Shown piece after piece: positions 34,192 to 43,945 of a stretch of DNA of 64,000 bases (position 1 is the first letter of the stretch; each line of letters begins with the position of its first letter). Origin of the DNA: Streptomyces tardus (GTDB lineage: Bacteria > Actinomycetota > Actinomycetes > Streptomycetales > Streptomycetaceae); assembly GCF_018101125.2 (NCBI RefSeq), contig NZ_JAELVF020000001.1, forward strand, positions 2,275,234 to 2,339,233. The letters are read 5' to 3'. Position numbers and translations under genes: made by a program. A model generated the notes under the pieces. The model saw only the letters and a list, made by a program, of their open reading frames with translations, did no database searches and was not told the DNA's origin.

Positions 34192-36783
34192 ATGCTGCGT
34201 ACAGCTCTGCGCAATCTCCTCGCGCACAAGGCACGGTTGAGCATGACCGCCCTGGCGGTGCTGCTCGGTGTGGCCTTCGTCGCCGGCACCCTCGTCTTCG
34301 GTGACAGCGTCACCCAGGCGTTCCGCAACGCCTCCACCAAGAACCTGGACGGTGTCGCCGTCTCCGTGCAGGCCGAGTACGTCTCCACGGACGGCTACGC
34401 CTTCGCCGACTCCGGCGAACCGGCGGAGACCGAGCTCACGACCGAACTGGCCGACCGGGTGCGGAAACTGGACGGCGTCAGCGCCGTGCACCCCGTCGTC
34501 AACGGCAACGCGACCCTCGCGGCCAAGGACGGCAGCCCGTACAACGCCCAGTACTCCTGGCAGAACCTCGCCGTCAACTGGGTGCCCAACTCCGAGTCGA
34601 GAACCGGTGGTTCGGACTCCGGCAAGGCGTCGCAGGACAGCCGGTACCCGCTCGCCGAGGGCCGCGGCCCCGCCGCCGAGAACGAGATCGCGCTCGACAG
34701 CAGCACCGCGGACGGCGCGGGCTACGAGGTCGGCGACACGGTCCGCTTCGCCACCGACGGCCCGACCCTCACCAAGAAGCTGGTCGGCATCGTGAAGACC
34801 GACGATCCGCGGGTCACCGCGGGCGGCACCCTCGCGCTCTTCGACACCGCGACCGCACAGAAGCTCTTCCTGCACGAGGGCCAGTTCCACGAGCTGACCG
34901 TCTCCTCCACCCCAGGCACCGACAACGAGGCGCTGACCGCCGCGGTCGCCGAGGCGCTGCCCGCGGACAGCGCCACCGCCACCAGCGGCGCCCGGCTCGC
35001 CGACGAGCAGGCCAAGCAGATCGCCGACTCCACCAAGGCGCTCACCCAGACCCTGCTGGTCTTCGCCGGTATCGCGCTCTTCGTCGGCATCTTCCTGATC
35101 GCCAACACCTTCACCATGCTCATCGCCCAACGCAGCCGGGAAATCGCCCTGATGCGCGCGGTCGGCGCCAGCCGCCGCCAGGTCGTACGGTCGGTGCTGG
35201 TCGAGGCCGGACTGCTCGGCCTGGTCGCCTCCGCGGTCGGCTTCGCGCTCGGCATCGGCATCGCCGCCGCGCTGCGTCCGCTGCTCAACTCCTCCGGCGC
35301 CGGTCTGCCGTCGGGCCCGCTGGTGATCTCCGGTGCGACGGTCGCCTGGTCGCTGGTGGTCGGCGTGGTCGTCACAGTGCTGGCCGCCTGGCTGCCCTCC
35401 CGACGTGCCTCGCAGATCGCGCCGATCGAGGCCCTGAACTCCGTCGACCTGGCGCCTCCGGTGCGCGCCATGCGGCTGCGCAACATCCTGGGCGGGGTCG
35501 TCACCGGCCTCGGCGTGCTGATCATGCTCTACCTCTCCACCCTGAAGCGGGTCGAGGAGAGCGAGCTGATGGTCGCCATGGCCGGCTCGGCGCTCACGCT
35601 CACCGGAATGATCATGCTGGCCCCGCTGCTCTCCCGGCCGCTGGTCAACCTGATGGGCCGGCTCACCACCCGGTTCTTCGGCATCGGCGGCAAGCTGGCG
35701 CAGGAGAACGCGCTGCGCAACCCGCGCCGCACCGCGGCCACCGCCGCCGCGCTGATGATCGGGCTCACCCTGATCACCGGTCTCAGCGTCGCCGGCCACT
35801 CCACCGAGATCGCGGTGAAGGAGGAGGCCGTGAAGGGAATGACCGCCGACTACAAGGTCACCATGGAGCGGGGCATGGACCCCGCGCTCGGTGACCGGAT
35901 CGCCGGCGTGGACGGCGTCGAGCACGCCGCGCCGATGGCATCCGCCAGCATCGAGGCGTCGGGACGGTTCGCGATGATGACCGGCGCCGACCCCGAGAAG
36001 CTCGGCGAGGTCCTCGACCTGGAGTTCAGCAGCGGTTCCCTCGCGGACGTCGGGCCCGGCCGGATCGCCGTCTCCGAGTCCTTCGCCGAGGAGGCCGGAC
36101 TGGCCGAGGGCGACACCGTGACCACTGTGGTGGGCACCGGCGAGCACACCGCGAAGCTCACCGTTGTCGGCGTCTACGGGGACACCCGGCTGGTCAGCAA
36201 CGCGATCGCCACCATGGACGACGTCCTCCCGCACACCTACGACGGCACACTGGACAGCGTGCTGGTCAAGGGCGACGGCGGCGCGCTGGAGGCGGACCTC
36301 CGCGAGGCGCTCGGCAACAGCCCGCTGCTGAAGGTCCGCAGCCCGGAGCAGCTGACGAAGGACGAGGCCGGCTCCATCGGCGCCATGCTCAACATGGTCT
36401 ACGGCCTGCTGGCGATGTCGTTGATCATCGCCGTCCTCGGTGTCGTCAACACCCTGGCCATGTCGGTCTTCGAGCGCACCCGAGAGATCGGCCTGCTGCG
36501 CGCCATCGGGCTGGACCGCAAGGGCGTACGGCAGATGGTGCGGCTGGAGTCCGTGGTCATCTCGCTCTTCGGCGCGGTTCTCGGAATCGGCACCGGCATC
36601 TTCCTCGCCTGGTGCGGCGGCGGCATGACCGAGTCCTCCCTCGCCACGTACGAGACCGTTCTCCCCTGGGTGCGGCTGGGACTGTTCCTTCTCGCGGCGC
36701 TCGCCACCGGTGTGCTTGCCGCTCTCTGGCCGGCCCGCCGCGCGTCCCGGCTGAACACCCTCCAGTCGCTCGCCGCCGACTGA
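34192..36783 (+). CDS. ABC transporter permease with two FtsX domains
   Basis: 863 residues. It begins with the helix LRTALRNLLAHKARLSMTAL, then a large extracytoplasmic MacB-like domain (about 40-280), a first FtsX domain (three helices, with LIAQRSREIALMRAVGASRR), a second N-terminal helix near LAQENALRNPRRTAATAAAL, a second extracytoplasmic domain and a second FtsX domain (SVFERTREIGLLRAIGLDRK). The duplicated layout is that of exporters for peptides or lipids in actinomycetes. Together with the ATPase it forms an efflux or lipoprotein-type transporter; the substrate is unknown. Confidence 0.92.
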   Translation: MLRTALRNLLAHKARLSMTALAVLLGVAFVAGTLVFGDSVTQAFRNASTKNLDGVAVSVQAEYVSTDGYAFADSGEPAETELTTELADRVRKLDGVSAVHPVVNGNATLAAKDGSPYNAQYSWQNLAVNWVPNSESRTGGSDSGKASQDSRYPLAEGRGPAAENEIALDSSTADGAGYEVGDTVRFATDGPTLTKKLVGIVKTDDPRVTAGGTLALFDTATAQKLFLHEGQFHELTVSSTPGTDNEALTAAVAEALPADSATATSGARLADEQAKQIADSTKALTQTLLVFAGIALFVGIFLIANTFTMLIAQRSREIALMRAVGASRRQVVRSVLVEAGLLGLVASAVGFALGIGIAAALRPLLNSSGAGLPSGPLVISGATVAWSLVVGVVVTVLAAWLPSRRASQIAPIEALNSVDLAPPVRAMRLRNILGGVVTGLGVLIMLYLSTLKRVEESELMVAMAGSALTLTGMIMLAPLLSRPLVNLMGRLTTRFFGIGGKLAQENALRNPRRTAATAAALMIGLTLITGLSVAGHSTEIAVKEEAVKGMTADYKVTMERGMDPALGDRIAGVDGVEHAAPMASASIEASGRFAMMTGADPEKLGEVLDLEFSSGSLADVGPGRIAVSESFAEEAGLAEGDTVTTVVGTGEHTAKLTVVGVYGDTRLVSNAIATMDDVLPHTYDGTLDSVLVKGDGGALEADLREALGNSPLLKVRSPEQLTKDEAGSIGAMLNMVYGLLAMSLIIAVLGVVNTLAMSVFERTREIGLLRAIGLDRKGVRQMVRLESVVISLFGAVLGIGTGIFLAWCGGGMTESSLATYETVLPWVRLGLFLLAALATGVLAALWPARRASRLNTLQSLAAD

Positions 36784-36870
36784 CGCGAGCGCCCAACCCC
36801 AGGTTCGCGCACGGGAGTTGCCGCCCGGTCACCCCGAAGCCCGGCGGCGCGCAGGACCCCGGCGCGCGTG

Positions 36871-36904
36871 GAGGAACCCCCGGCCCAGCCGCCGGGGGTT
36901 CCTC
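36871..36904. terminator. Terminator after the exporter operon
   Basis: A perfect 14-bp stem, GAGGAACCCCCGGC (36871-36884) with GCCGGGGGTTCCTC (36891-36904), and a 6-nt loop, about 90 bp after the permease stop. Confidence 0.75.
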
Positions 36905-36957
36905 GGCGTCGCGGTCCCGTCGTGCCGGGCGGCCCCACCCGGCAGCGGTACGGGCGG

Positions 36958-36996
36958 GGCGGGACCGTACGGTGCGCCCCGCCGTACGGTCCCGCC
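36958..36996. terminator. Second hairpin, 15-bp stem
   Basis: GGCGGGACCGTACGG (36958-36972) pairs with CCGTACGGTCCCGCC (36982-36996), with a 9-nt loop. It follows the first terminator by 53 bp. The remaining 380 bp to the next gene show no coding sequence. Confidence 0.6.
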
Positions 36997-37377
36997 GTGT
37001 CCGCGGCGCCGTGCCGCGCCCGTCGTGCCGCGCCTTGTCCGCCTTGTCCGCCGTGCCGCGTCGCGCCCGTCGTGCCGCGTCTGCGGTGAACTGCCTTCGC
37101 GGTGGCGCCGATCGGTGGCTGCGGGACGGCTCGTCCGTCTCTTTCGTCGCCGTGCGCCGCGACCAAAGTGGCCGATCCGCCGCGGTCCGGCTCCCACCTC
37201 CGGGTGATGCGGCGGCGGGCGCGCGGCGGAAGACTTCGGGGCAGAGCGCGGATCCGTACGCCGCGACGGGCCCGCCCGGAGCGCCGTACACGTGGCCGCC
37301 GGAAGGGCCGTACGACCGGGGCGACCGGCGGCGCCGTACACACCGCGAGACCGCGAGACGACAGGGAGGACGGTCCA

Positions 37378-38409
37378 GTGCCGACAGCGATGGAGCCCGA
37401 CTGGGGCATGACGGGCGTGCTGGGCGGAGCCCGGGGCGCCCGCGGGAACGACGAACTGATCGGTACGCAGCACCTGCTCGCGGCCACCGCCTCCGGCAAG
37501 GGCCCGGTGCGGGACGCGCTCGCCGACGAGGGCGTCACCAGGACCGCCGTGTTCGCGGTGCTGCGCGACGGTATGGAGGTCGACGACGCATGGAGCGGCG
37601 CGGACGACCTGAACCGGAGCGTCTCGGGCGCCGAGATCCTGGGGGAGCACGGCGACGAGCGCACCAGGTTCACCGGCGCCGCCGCCGACGCACTCACCGC
37701 GGCGATGGAGCTGGCCCGGCAGGAGGACGCGTCGAAGTTCGGCCCCGCCCATCTGCTGCGCGCGCTGCTGGCCGAGGAGAACCACGCCGCCGAACTGCTC
37801 TCCAAATGCGGCACGACTCCCGAGGCCGTGCTGAACCGGCTCGACGGCGGTCCCGGTTCGGGGGACGACGACCTCGACCCACTGCTGCGCCCCACCCGCG
37901 ACGCGCTCCTCAACCGCGCCCAGTACCGGCGGATGCCCTTCTGGCAGCGCTGGGTCTCCCGGTGGGGCAACATCAACTGGGCGGCCAGGCCCACCGAGTG
38001 GATCCCCTGGGAGGCGCAGGAGCAGGCCCACCGCCGCGGCGAGGAGGCCCTGGGCACCGAGCACGTACTGCTGGCGGTACTGGCCACCCACGCGGTGGCC
38101 GAACGCCACCCGCACCTCGCGGGCGAGGGCGGGTCCGCCGGTGATCGGTACGCGGGCGGGGCCCGGCTGGTGGACCGCGGCCTGGACCACGCCGCGGTCC
38201 ACCGGGCCCTGGAGGACGGCTCGTTGATCCTGCCGCCCGACCCGCGCCCGGCGCAGCAGTACCTGGACGAGGCGAGGGCCGCCGACGGCACCTCGCCGGC
38301 GGACGCCCCGGGCACCGGGCCGCTGGTGGACGCGCTGCTCAGCGAGGACACCCGGGCACGTCGCCTGGTCGAGCACCTCGCAGCCACCTCCACCGAACCG
38401 CCCGTCTGA
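37378..38409 (+). CDS. Clp N-terminal domain protein (ClpC/ClpA-N repeats, no ATPase)
   Basis: 343 residues. Two Clp-N repeats are visible in the first half: NDELIGTQHLLAATASGKGP and DASKFGPAHLLRALLAEENH. A third copy-like segment is EEALGTEHVLLAVLATHAVA near residue 225. No Walker motifs are present, so this is not a chaperone ATPase. Such proteins may act as adaptors, or as binding modules for damaged or phospho-Arg proteins. The GTG at 37378 follows GGGAGGA at the right distance; upstream open frame is not coding-like. Confidence 0.78.
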   Translation: MPTAMEPDWGMTGVLGGARGARGNDELIGTQHLLAATASGKGPVRDALADEGVTRTAVFAVLRDGMEVDDAWSGADDLNRSVSGAEILGEHGDERTRFTGAAADALTAAMELARQEDASKFGPAHLLRALLAEENHAAELLSKCGTTPEAVLNRLDGGPGSGDDDLDPLLRPTRDALLNRAQYRRMPFWQRWVSRWGNINWAARPTEWIPWEAQEQAHRRGEEALGTEHVLLAVLATHAVAERHPHLAGEGGSAGDRYAGGARLVDRGLDHAAVHRALEDGSLILPPDPRPAQQYLDEARAADGTSPADAPGTGPLVDALLSEDTRARRLVEHLAATSTEPPV

Positions 38410-38502
38410 CGCGCCGCCGTACGCGCTCCCGACACCCTCCCGACGGCGCGGCCGACAGGCGGTGCACGTCCCCGGGCCGACGCAACCCCGCGGACCAAGG
38501 CC

Positions 38503-38582
38503 CGCGGACCCCCTGCGGACACACCCCCTGCGGACACATCCCCTCCTCCGGACACATCCCCTCCTCCGGACACACCCCCTCC
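38503..38582. repeat. Tandem repeats of cggacacaccccct type
   Basis: Four to five units of 15-19 bp (cggacaca(c/t)cccct with an optional cctc insert) occur in a row between the Clp-N gene and the M23 peptidase gene. The stretch is almost free of G on one strand apart from the cgga core. Confidence 0.75.
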
Positions 38583-38602
38583 GAACGCGAACTCCGCGGA
38601 CG

Positions 38603-38637
38603 CGCCCCTCCGGACACGAATCCCGTCCGGAGGGGCG
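38603..38637. terminator. Hairpin, 13-bp stem
   Basis: CGCCCCTCCGGAC (38603-38615) pairs with GTCCGGAGGGGCG (38625-38637), with a 9-nt loop, about 80 bp before the M23 start. It may be the terminator of the Clp-N gene or a leader structure of the peptidase mRNA. Confidence 0.55.
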
Positions 38638-38719
38638 AATCCTGCGGCGGCCAACGGGTAGGCTCCCCGCTTCACTGGCAGGAGCATGTCAAGCAATCCG
38701 ATCTCGGAGGCCGCCCCCC

Positions 38720-39310
38720 ATGAAGAAGCGAACCGGCATCGTGCCGGCCATGATCCTGATGGCAGGACTCGCGGCACCGTCCGCATCCGCCGCGGGCACG
38801 ACCGACGCCACCGCGGCCGACCAGCGCGCGCAGGCGACCAACTTCCAGCTCCCCTTCACCTGCGGAGACCCCTGGCGGCTCGACACCTGGGGCCACAACC
38901 CCGCGCTGGACATGGTCGCCGAGCCGGACCAGCACGGGACCGAGGGAGCGCCGCTGCTCGCCTCCGAGGCCGGCACCGTCAACCTCTCCTTCTGGCACGA
39001 CAACGCGGGCAACGTCGTCCAGATCGACCACGGCGGCGGGTACTTCACCACCTACATCCACCTGGAGTCACGTTCGGTGGAGGTCGGCGACACCGTGGCG
39101 CAGGGAGCGGGCATCGGCTTCGTCGGCCGTACCGGCGCGGGTGCCAACGACCACCCGCACCTCCACTTCGAGCTGGGCATCGACGCCGACGGCGACGGAC
39201 AGGCGTCCTGGGGCGCCGCCGGCTCCGAGCGTGTCAACGCCGTCTTCGACGGGGTCGAGTACGCGGGTGCGGCCCAGACCTGGCGGGACGTCGTCAGCAA
39301 CAACTGCTGA
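38720..39310 (+). CDS. Secreted M23-family (LytM) metallopeptidase
   Basis: 196 residues. A signal peptide is clear: MKKRTGIVPAMILMAGLAAP with cleavage probably after SASA. The LytM domain has the zinc ligands in WGHNPALDMV (HxxxD) and HPHLHFELG (HxH), with the core GNVVQIDHGGGYFTTYIHLE. It would cut peptidoglycan cross-bridges or bind the wall outside the cell. The Cys pair (FTCGDPW and the C-terminal NNC) could form a disulfide. GGAGG at 38706 precedes the ATG. Confidence 0.9.
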   Translation: MKKRTGIVPAMILMAGLAAPSASAAGTTDATAADQRAQATNFQLPFTCGDPWRLDTWGHNPALDMVAEPDQHGTEGAPLLASEAGTVNLSFWHDNAGNVVQIDHGGGYFTTYIHLESRSVEVGDTVAQGAGIGFVGRTGAGANDHPHLHFELGIDADGDGQASWGAAGSERVNAVFDGVEYAGAAQTWRDVVSNNC

Positions 39311-39513
39311 CCGACGGATCCCCTGCGCGCGGACGCCGGTCGACCACCCGTACGGGTCGGCCGGCGTCGCAGGTCCGGGCCGGATGGCGGCCCCGCGGGC
39401 CGGACATGCCCCGCATTCACCGTGTGAGGGTCGTTACATGCGTCACTGATGCGTTTGGGGAGCAAGCGGTTGGGCAGCGGCGCCATCTGGGTGGAATCAG
39501 GTCCGTACCAGGT

Positions 39514-39605
39514 TTGACCCAGGGCGTAATCATATAAGTCGGGCAGAACCGAGCAGAAAAGGGTCCGACTCAGCGACCCGCCGGCGGGGGTGGCGGGTCG
39601 TTTGT
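39514..39605 (+). promoter_or_regulatory. Promoter and hairpin leader of the compatible-solute transporter
   Basis: TTGACC (39514-39519) and TATAAG (39533-39538) resemble -35 and -10 elements, but the 13-bp spacing is short. Downstream, CGACCCGCC (39574-39582) pairs with GGCGGGTCG (39592-39600), followed by TTTGT. This terminator-like hairpin stands between the promoter and the start codon, so it could work as an attenuator. The rest of the 317-bp gap shows nothing else. Confidence 0.45.
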
Positions 39606-39627
39606 GCGTACGACTCGTGAGGTGGAT

Positions 39628-40701
39628 GTGAGCAGACTCCAAGCCGAGCACCTGTACAAGGTGTTCGGTAAACATGTGGATCAGGCGGTGACCCGGCTCG
39701 AGGCCGGCGAGGACCGCGACGAACTCCGTAAGAGCGGCACCACAGCAGCCGTCATCGATGCGAGCTTCGAGGTCGAGCCGGGCGAGATATTCGTCGTGAT
39801 GGGCCTGTCCGGCTCCGGCAAGTCCACGTTGCTGCGCCTGCTGAACGGACTGCTCGAGCCGACGTCCGGCGCGGTGCGGTTCGACGGCGAGGACGTGACG
39901 AAGCTGAGCCCGCCGGCGCTCCGCGAGGTTCGTGCCAAGAAGATCAGCATGGTCTTCCAGCACTTCGCCCTCTTTCCCCACCGCAGCGTTCTGGAGAACG
40001 CCGCGTACGGGCTCGAGGTGCAGGGCGTGGAGGCGCAGGAACGCCAGGAGCGCGCGACCGAGGCGCTGCGGCTGACCGGCCTGGAGGGCTGGGAGAAGTC
40101 CTGGCCCGACGAGCTCTCCGGCGGTATGCAGCAGCGTGTGGGCCTGGCCCGTGCGCTCGCCACCGACGCCGACCTGCTGCTGATGGACGAGGCGTTCTCC
40201 GCGCTCGACCCGCTGATCCGCCGCGACATGCAGGACCAGCTGCTCGAACTGCAGGAGACGCTGAAGAAGACCATCGTCTTCATCACCCACGACCTCAACG
40301 AGGCCATGCGTCTGGGCGACCGCATCGCGGTCATGAAGGACGGTCGCATCGTGCAGATCGGTACGCCGGAGGACATCCTCGTCCGCCCGGCCACCGACTA
40401 CGTACGGCGCTTCGTCGAGGACGTCGACCGCACCAGGGTGCTGACCGCCGGCTCGATCATGGAGGAGCAGGCCGAAGGCGCCAAGCCCTTCAAGTCCGCG
40501 GTCAACGTGCCCGAGGACACCCCGGTCGCCGAGCTGTTCGCGCCCTTCGCGGGCGGCGGCGAGACCGTCGGTGTCACCGGCGACGGCGGGGATCTGATCG
40601 GCCGCATCGAGCGGGACCGACTGCTGACCGTCCTCGGCGAGGCGGTCGGCGATCCGGGCGCCGACGACGGCGAGAGCAAGAAGGTGGCGGCCGGTGCCTA
40701 G
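39628..40701 (+). CDS. Glycine betaine/proline-type ABC transporter ATP-binding protein (OpuAA/ProV)
   Basis: 357 residues. Walker [11 protein letters not shown]-loop [20 protein letters not shown], signature [20 protein letters not shown], Walker [14 protein letters not shown] and H-loop [10 protein letters not shown] are present. The N-terminal [20 protein letters not shown] and the C-terminal regulatory region (CBS-like, residues about 280-345) are specific to OpuAA/ProV. It powers uptake of osmoprotectants. The GTG at 39628 was chosen after GTGAGG; a GTG at 39604 is also in frame. The stop overlaps the next gene by 8 bases. Confidence 0.9.
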   Translation: MSRLQAEHLYKVFGKHVDQAVTRLEAGEDRDELRKSGTTAAVIDASFEVEPGEIFVVMGLSGSGKSTLLRLLNGLLEPTSGAVRFDGEDVTKLSPPALREVRAKKISMVFQHFALFPHRSVLENAAYGLEVQGVEAQERQERATEALRLTGLEGWEKSWPDELSGGMQQRVGLARALATDADLLLMDEAFSALDPLIRRDMQDQLLELQETLKKTIVFITHDLNEAMRLGDRIAVMKDGRIVQIGTPEDILVRPATDYVRRFVEDVDRTRVLTAGSIMEEQAEGAKPFKSAVNVPEDTPVAELFAPFAGGGETVGVTGDGGDLIGRIERDRLLTVLGEAVGDPGADDGESKKVAAGA

Positions 40702-43309
40702 GATCGATCTCGGGTCGAGAGTCGAGTCGTTCATCGACTGGCTCCAGGCCAACCTCACCTGGTTGTTCGACGCGATCAGCGCCGTACTGACCAACTGCTT
40801 CGACGCGGTCAACACCGTGCTGAGCGCCCCCGAGCCGCTGATCATGGGCGGCATCCTCGCGGTCGTCACCCTCTGGCTGCGGGGCCTGCTCCCCGCCGTG
40901 CTGGCGATGCTGGGCTTCCTGGTCATCGACTCGGTCGGCCTGTGGGACAACGCGATGATGACGTTGTCCATGGTGCTCGTCTGCGCCCTGATCACGCTGC
41001 TCATCGCGGTACCGCTGGGCATCTGGGCCGCGAGCAGCAAGACCGTGTCGGCCGTCGTCCGGCCGGTGCTGGACTTCATGCAGACCATGCCGGCGATGAT
41101 CTACCTGCTGCCCGGCGTCGTCTTCTTCGGTGTCGGTGTCACCCCGGGTCTGCTGGCCACGGTCATCTTCTCGATGCCCCCGGCCGTGCGCATGACCGAG
41201 CTGGGCATCCGGCAGGTCGACTCCGAGCTGGTGGAGGCCGCCGAGGCCTTCGGCACCACGCCCCGCAACACCCTTCGCAGGGTGCAGCTGCCGCTCGCAC
41301 TGCCGACCATCATGGCCGGCGTCAACCAGGTCATCATGCTGGCGCTCTCGATGGTCGTCATCGCCGGTATGGCCGGTGCGTCCGGCCTCGGCGAGGACGT
41401 CTACAACGCGGTGACCCGCGTCGAGATCGGCTCCGGTTTCGAAGCCGGGCTGGCGGTCGTCATCCTCGCCATGTACCTCGACCGCATGACCGCGGCGCTG
41501 AACCTCCGCGTCTCGCCGCTCGGCCGTCGCAGCCTCGCCAAGGAGGCCGCGACCGCGAGCGGCTGGAAGCTGATGCACTACCGTCCCGGCACCGCCGTGG
41601 CCGGCGTCGGCGTCGTCGTGCTGGCGCTCGTCGCGGGCGGGATGAGCTTCGTCGGCGGCGACGAGGACGAGAAGACGGCCGGCGCCACCGACGTCGGCAA
41701 GGGCAAGCAGATCAAGATGGGCTACATCCCCTGGGACGAGGGCATCGCCTCCTCGTACCTGTGGAAGGAGGTCCTGGAGCAGCGCGGCTACAAGCCGACG
41801 ATGCAGCAGCTGGACCCGGGCCCGATGTTCGCCGCACTCGCCAAGGGCGATCTGGACTTCCAGACCGACACCTGGCTGCCGACCACCCACGAGCAGTACT
41901 GGGAGAAGTACGGCGACAAGCTGGAGGACCTCGGCCAGTGGTACGGCCCCACCTCGCTCGAACTCGCGGTGCCCTCGTACATGGAGGGCATCAAGACCCT
42001 CGATGACCTCAAGAAGAACGAGGACAAGTTCGACAGCAAGATCATCGGTATTGAGGCGTCCGCCGGAATGATGGGCATCCTCAAGGACAAGGTGGTCAAG
42101 GAGTACGGGCTGGAGGACTGGAAGATCGTCTCCTCCTCGACGGCGTCGATGCTGGCCGAGCTGGACCGCTCGTACAAGCAGGAGAAGCCGATCGTCGCCA
42201 CCCTGTGGTCGCCGCACTGGGCGTACAGCAAGTACGAGATGACCAAGCTCGAGGACACCAAGGGTGCCTGGGGCAAGGGCGACAAGATCCACACGGTCGC
42301 GCGCAAGGGCTTCAGCGAGGACGACCCGACGGTCTCCGGCTGGCTGAAGAACTTCAAGATGACCGAGAAGGACCTCACCGACCTCGAGAAGCTGATCACC
42401 GAGGCCGGCAAGGGCAAGGAGCAGGACGCGGTCAAGGAGTGGCTGGAGACCAAGCCCGACGACTACGTCGAGAAGATGGCTCCGGTCGGCGGCGGCGAGA
42501 CCGCCGAGGGCAAGGACGCGGGCAAGCCCGTGAAGCTCGGCTACTTCCCGTGGGACGAGGCCATCGCCACCACCTGGCTGTGGCACAACATCCTCGAGGA
42601 CCGCGGCTACAAGCCCTCGATCAAGCAGCTCGACCCGGGCCCGCTCTACACGGCGCTGGCCAGGGGCGACATGGACGTCCAGTTCGACGCCTGGCTGCCG
42701 ACGACGCACAAGCAGTACATGGACAAGTACGGCGACAAGCTCACCGACGTGGGTCAGTGGTACGGCCCCACGACGCTCGAGCTGTCGGTGCCCTCGTACA
42801 TGAAGGACGTCAAGTCCCTCGCGGACCTGAAGGACCACAAGGGCAAGTTCAAGGGCAAGATCATCGGCATCGAGTCCTCCGCCGGAATGATGGGCATCCT
42901 GAAGGACAAGGTCGTCAAGGAGTACGGCCTGGAGGACTGGGAGATCGTGTCCTCCTCGACCGGCACGATGCTCGCCGAGCTCGAACGCTCCATCAAGAAG
43001 AAGGAGCCGGTCGTGGTCACCCTGTGGTCCCCGCACTGGGCCTACGCGGAGCACGACCTGGTCAAGCTCGAGGACCCGAAGGGCGCCTGGGGCGAGGGCG
43101 ACAACATCCACATCACCGGTAAGAAGTCCTTCGCCAAGGACCTCCCCGAGCTGAACAAGTGGCTGGAGAAGTTCAAGATGACCGAGAAGGAGCTCGCCGC
43201 ACTGGAGGCCGAGATCCAGAACGGCGGCGCGGGCAAGGAAGAGGAGTCCGTCCGCAAGTGGATGGACGCCAACCCCGGCATCGTGGACCGGCTGGCTCCG
43301 GTCGACTGA
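40694..43309 (+). CDS. Fused permease with two tandem glycine-betaine-type substrate-binding domains
   Basis: 871 residues. Residues 1-290 are an OpuAB/ProW permease with [20 protein letters not shown] (EAA loop) and [21 protein letters not shown] further helix near 300-322 anchors two OpuAC-type receptors, about 338-603 ([20 protein letters not shown]) and 612-871 ([20 protein letters not shown]). Both repeat WLPTTH, GQWYGPT and [10 protein letters not shown], so they arose by duplication. Permease-receptor fusion is known in OpuA; two fused copies in one chain are unusual. It works with the ATPase upstream to import betaine-like solutes. GTG start. Confidence 0.9.
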   Translation: MPRIDLGSRVESFIDWLQANLTWLFDAISAVLTNCFDAVNTVLSAPEPLIMGGILAVVTLWLRGLLPAVLAMLGFLVIDSVGLWDNAMMTLSMVLVCALITLLIAVPLGIWAASSKTVSAVVRPVLDFMQTMPAMIYLLPGVVFFGVGVTPGLLATVIFSMPPAVRMTELGIRQVDSELVEAAEAFGTTPRNTLRRVQLPLALPTIMAGVNQVIMLALSMVVIAGMAGASGLGEDVYNAVTRVEIGSGFEAGLAVVILAMYLDRMTAALNLRVSPLGRRSLAKEAATASGWKLMHYRPGTAVAGVGVVVLALVAGGMSFVGGDEDEKTAGATDVGKGKQIKMGYIPWDEGIASSYLWKEVLEQRGYKPTMQQLDPGPMFAALAKGDLDFQTDTWLPTTHEQYWEKYGDKLEDLGQWYGPTSLELAVPSYMEGIKTLDDLKKNEDKFDSKIIGIEASAGMMGILKDKVVKEYGLEDWKIVSSSTASMLAELDRSYKQEKPIVATLWSPHWAYSKYEMTKLEDTKGAWGKGDKIHTVARKGFSEDDPTVSGWLKNFKMTEKDLTDLEKLITEAGKGKEQDAVKEWLETKPDDYVEKMAPVGGGETAEGKDAGKPVKLGYFPWDEAIATTWLWHNILEDRGYKPSIKQLDPGPLYTALARGDMDVQFDAWLPTTHKQYMDKYGDKLTDVGQWYGPTTLELSVPSYMKDVKSLADLKDHKGKFKGKIIGIESSAGMMGILKDKVVKEYGLEDWEIVSSSTGTMLAELERSIKKKEPVVVTLWSPHWAYAEHDLVKLEDPKGAWGEGDNIHITGKKSFAKDLPELNKWLEKFKMTEKELAALEAEIQNGGAGKEEESVRKWMDANPGIVDRLAPVD

Positions 43310-43339
43310 TCCGGCACCGTCCGCCTTCCGCGGGTTCCG

Positions 43340-43387
43340 CCGAGGCCCCGCTCCCACCGTCCCCGGACGGCAGGAGCGGGGCCTCGG
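43340..43387. terminator. Terminator of the compatible-solute transporter operon
   Basis: A perfect 15-bp stem, CCGAGGCCCCGCTCC (43340-43354) with GGAGCGGGGCCTCGG (43373-43387), followed by CCTTTCCC, 31 bp after the stop. The loop contains a further small CCGTCC/GGACGG pair. Confidence 0.85.
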
Positions 43388-43642
43388 CCTTTCCCGGGCC
43401 TGCGCCGGACCGGTCCGCCGGGACCCCGCCCTTGGCTCCGCGGTCCGGTCGGTTCGGGCCGTACGGTTCGGGCCGGTCGGCCGGAGTCCGTCGGCTTGGG
43501 CCCATCGGCCCGGGGACGGCTGGTCGGGAACGGTGGTCTGCGGTCGGGCTGCGGCGCGGGCGTTGCAAGGGGTGCGGCGAGGGGGCGCGTCGGCCGGGAC
43601 GGGCGCGCGCGGCGGGTCAGGGTAGCGGCGCGGGCTGCGGCG

Positions 43643-43864
43643 GTGCTCAGCAGCCCCGCGTACGTCGGTGCCGCGCTCGGCGGGGTGCTGGGAGGGGGAG
43701 CTGTCGTCGCACAGGGCGCCGGGTGGCTGCCGTCGGCCGCGATCACGCCGGTGGCCGCCGGGCTCGCAGTGACGCTGCTCACCCTGCGCCGCACGGCTCG
43801 TTCCCGCGCGAGGGCCGAGGGGACGGCATCGGCGCCGGTCAGCGGCGAGGGCCGGCCGGGCTGA
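43643..43864 (+). CDS. Possible small membrane protein
   Basis: 73 residues from GTG 43643: VLSSPAYVGAALGGVLGGGA, VVAQGAGWLPSAAITPVAAG, then LAVTLLTLRRTARSRARAEG. It has two hydrophobic segments and a basic/hydrophilic end. No strong ribosome site is seen and the start could lie further upstream. I recognise no family. Its orientation matches the fusion gene 82 bp downstream. Confidence 0.35.
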   Translation: MLSSPAYVGAALGGVLGGGAVVAQGAGWLPSAAITPVAAGLAVTLLTLRRTARSRARAEGTASAPVSGEGRPG

Positions 43865-43945
43865 GCCGGTCGCGCGGGCCGAGCGGTACGGACAACGGCC
43901 CGACGCCGGTGTGCAGCGGGCCGCTCGACGGGTGAGGCTTGGGTC

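Noticed and set aside
38500..38585. Possible CRISPR-like array
   Set aside because: The repeats are 15-19 bp, directly tandem and without unique spacers, and no cas genes are present in the window.
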